Source: Zygnema cylindricum (lineage: Eukaryota; Streptophyta; Zygnematophyceae; Zygnematales; Zygnemataceae). Taken from it: DNA of 27,959 nt. Both the position numbers and the translations under genes were made by a program. This document shows, one piece after another, positions 27,692-27,959 of the stretch. Position 1 is the first letter of the stretch; the number at the start of each line of letters is the position of its first letter. The notes below the pieces were generated by a model. It was given only the letters and a program-made list of their open reading frames with translations, ran no database searches and was not told the DNA's origin. The stretch is from the NCBI GenBank assembly GCA_037447655.1, contig JBBHKE010002766.1, forward strand, positions 1 to 27,959, given 5' to 3'.

Positions 27692-27959
27692 CTGACAAAA
27701 AAAGAAAAACAAAAAAAAGGGACTTTTCTCAATTTTGTCGCGGGAAACAAAAAAAAATCGACAAAAAATGAAGTTAAAACTTGGAAAATCGATTGTTAGG
27801 AAGCTTTTGGAAATTCTACGTTCAAAGTCTTCACTAGATATCGTATAGGAAACCCTTTAGGGAAGGGGAGTTAAACTACATTCAATTGTCAGTGAAGCCG
27901 TTGGATATTCTACGTACTTGGCCTTCACTGAATGTCGTCCAGGAAACCATATAAGGAAG
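27692..27959 (-). other. AGXT2 intron with tandem repeat
   Basis: Intron sequence upstream of the exon. Copies at 27809 and 27903 (94-base offset) share ATTCTACGT, CTTCACT, AGGAAACC and AAGGAAG-type blocks. The second copy runs to the window edge. Confidence 0.65.

Noticed and set aside
1-27959. tRNA, rRNA or CRISPR loci
   Set aside because: No T-arm/anticodon-arm arrangement, no rRNA-like conserved sequence and no regularly spaced direct repeats with unique spacers were seen; the tandem repeats found are contiguous.

Overview
The window looks like nuclear DNA of a land plant. It carries exon fragments of plant-type housekeeping genes with GT-AG introns, a plant trihelix (GT-type) DNA-binding protein, AT-rich noncoding DNA, a Ty1/copia LTR retrotransposon with ABRE/G-box and W-box motifs in its LTRs, and many fold-back and terminal-inverted-repeat elements. 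The sequence does not identify the species. There are no bacterial operons and no RNA genes that I can see.

Layout. 1-433: a decayed coding-like frame that I cannot name. 1262-5170: a striking array of about 0.7-0.9 kb units in alternating orientation. Its first four units fold into one imperfect palindrome of about 3.2 kb, and a fifth diverged unit follows. 5171-7920: AT-rich DNA with non-autonomous DNA elements, including two members of a family whose ends read CACTACACCG or close to it, plus fold-backs. 8393-9953: T-rich dispersed repeats and tandem duplications leading into a pyrimidine-rich leader. 10186-11229: an intact trihelix-domain reading frame, the only long intact coding region in the window. 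12393-13440: an old solo or truncated LTR related to the copia element. 13770-13852: one exon of a BolA-family protein (minus strand). 14362-15848: three exons of an LRRC40-like leucine-rich-repeat gene (minus strand), the third frameshifted. 16653-17788: further members of the TIR family, one of whose ends lies inside a 274-bp tandem duplication. 17971-24739: a complete but heavily mutated copia element with 5-bp target duplications (TGCTA). 24745-27959: short tandem repeats and two exons of an AGXT2/PYD4-type aminotransferase (minus strand), with the expected exon between them not visible.

How the parts relate. The host-gene fragments (BolA, LRRC40-like, AGXT2-like) are all on the minus strand and interrupted by long repeat-rich introns or spacers. 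Most of the DNA is transposon-derived. The long palindrome would give a hairpin RNA if transcribed, so it is a candidate small-RNA source; this is inference from structure only. The copia LTRs carry TATA boxes, ABRE/G-box palindromes and W-box-containing tandem repeats, which suggests stress-responsive transcription when the element was active.
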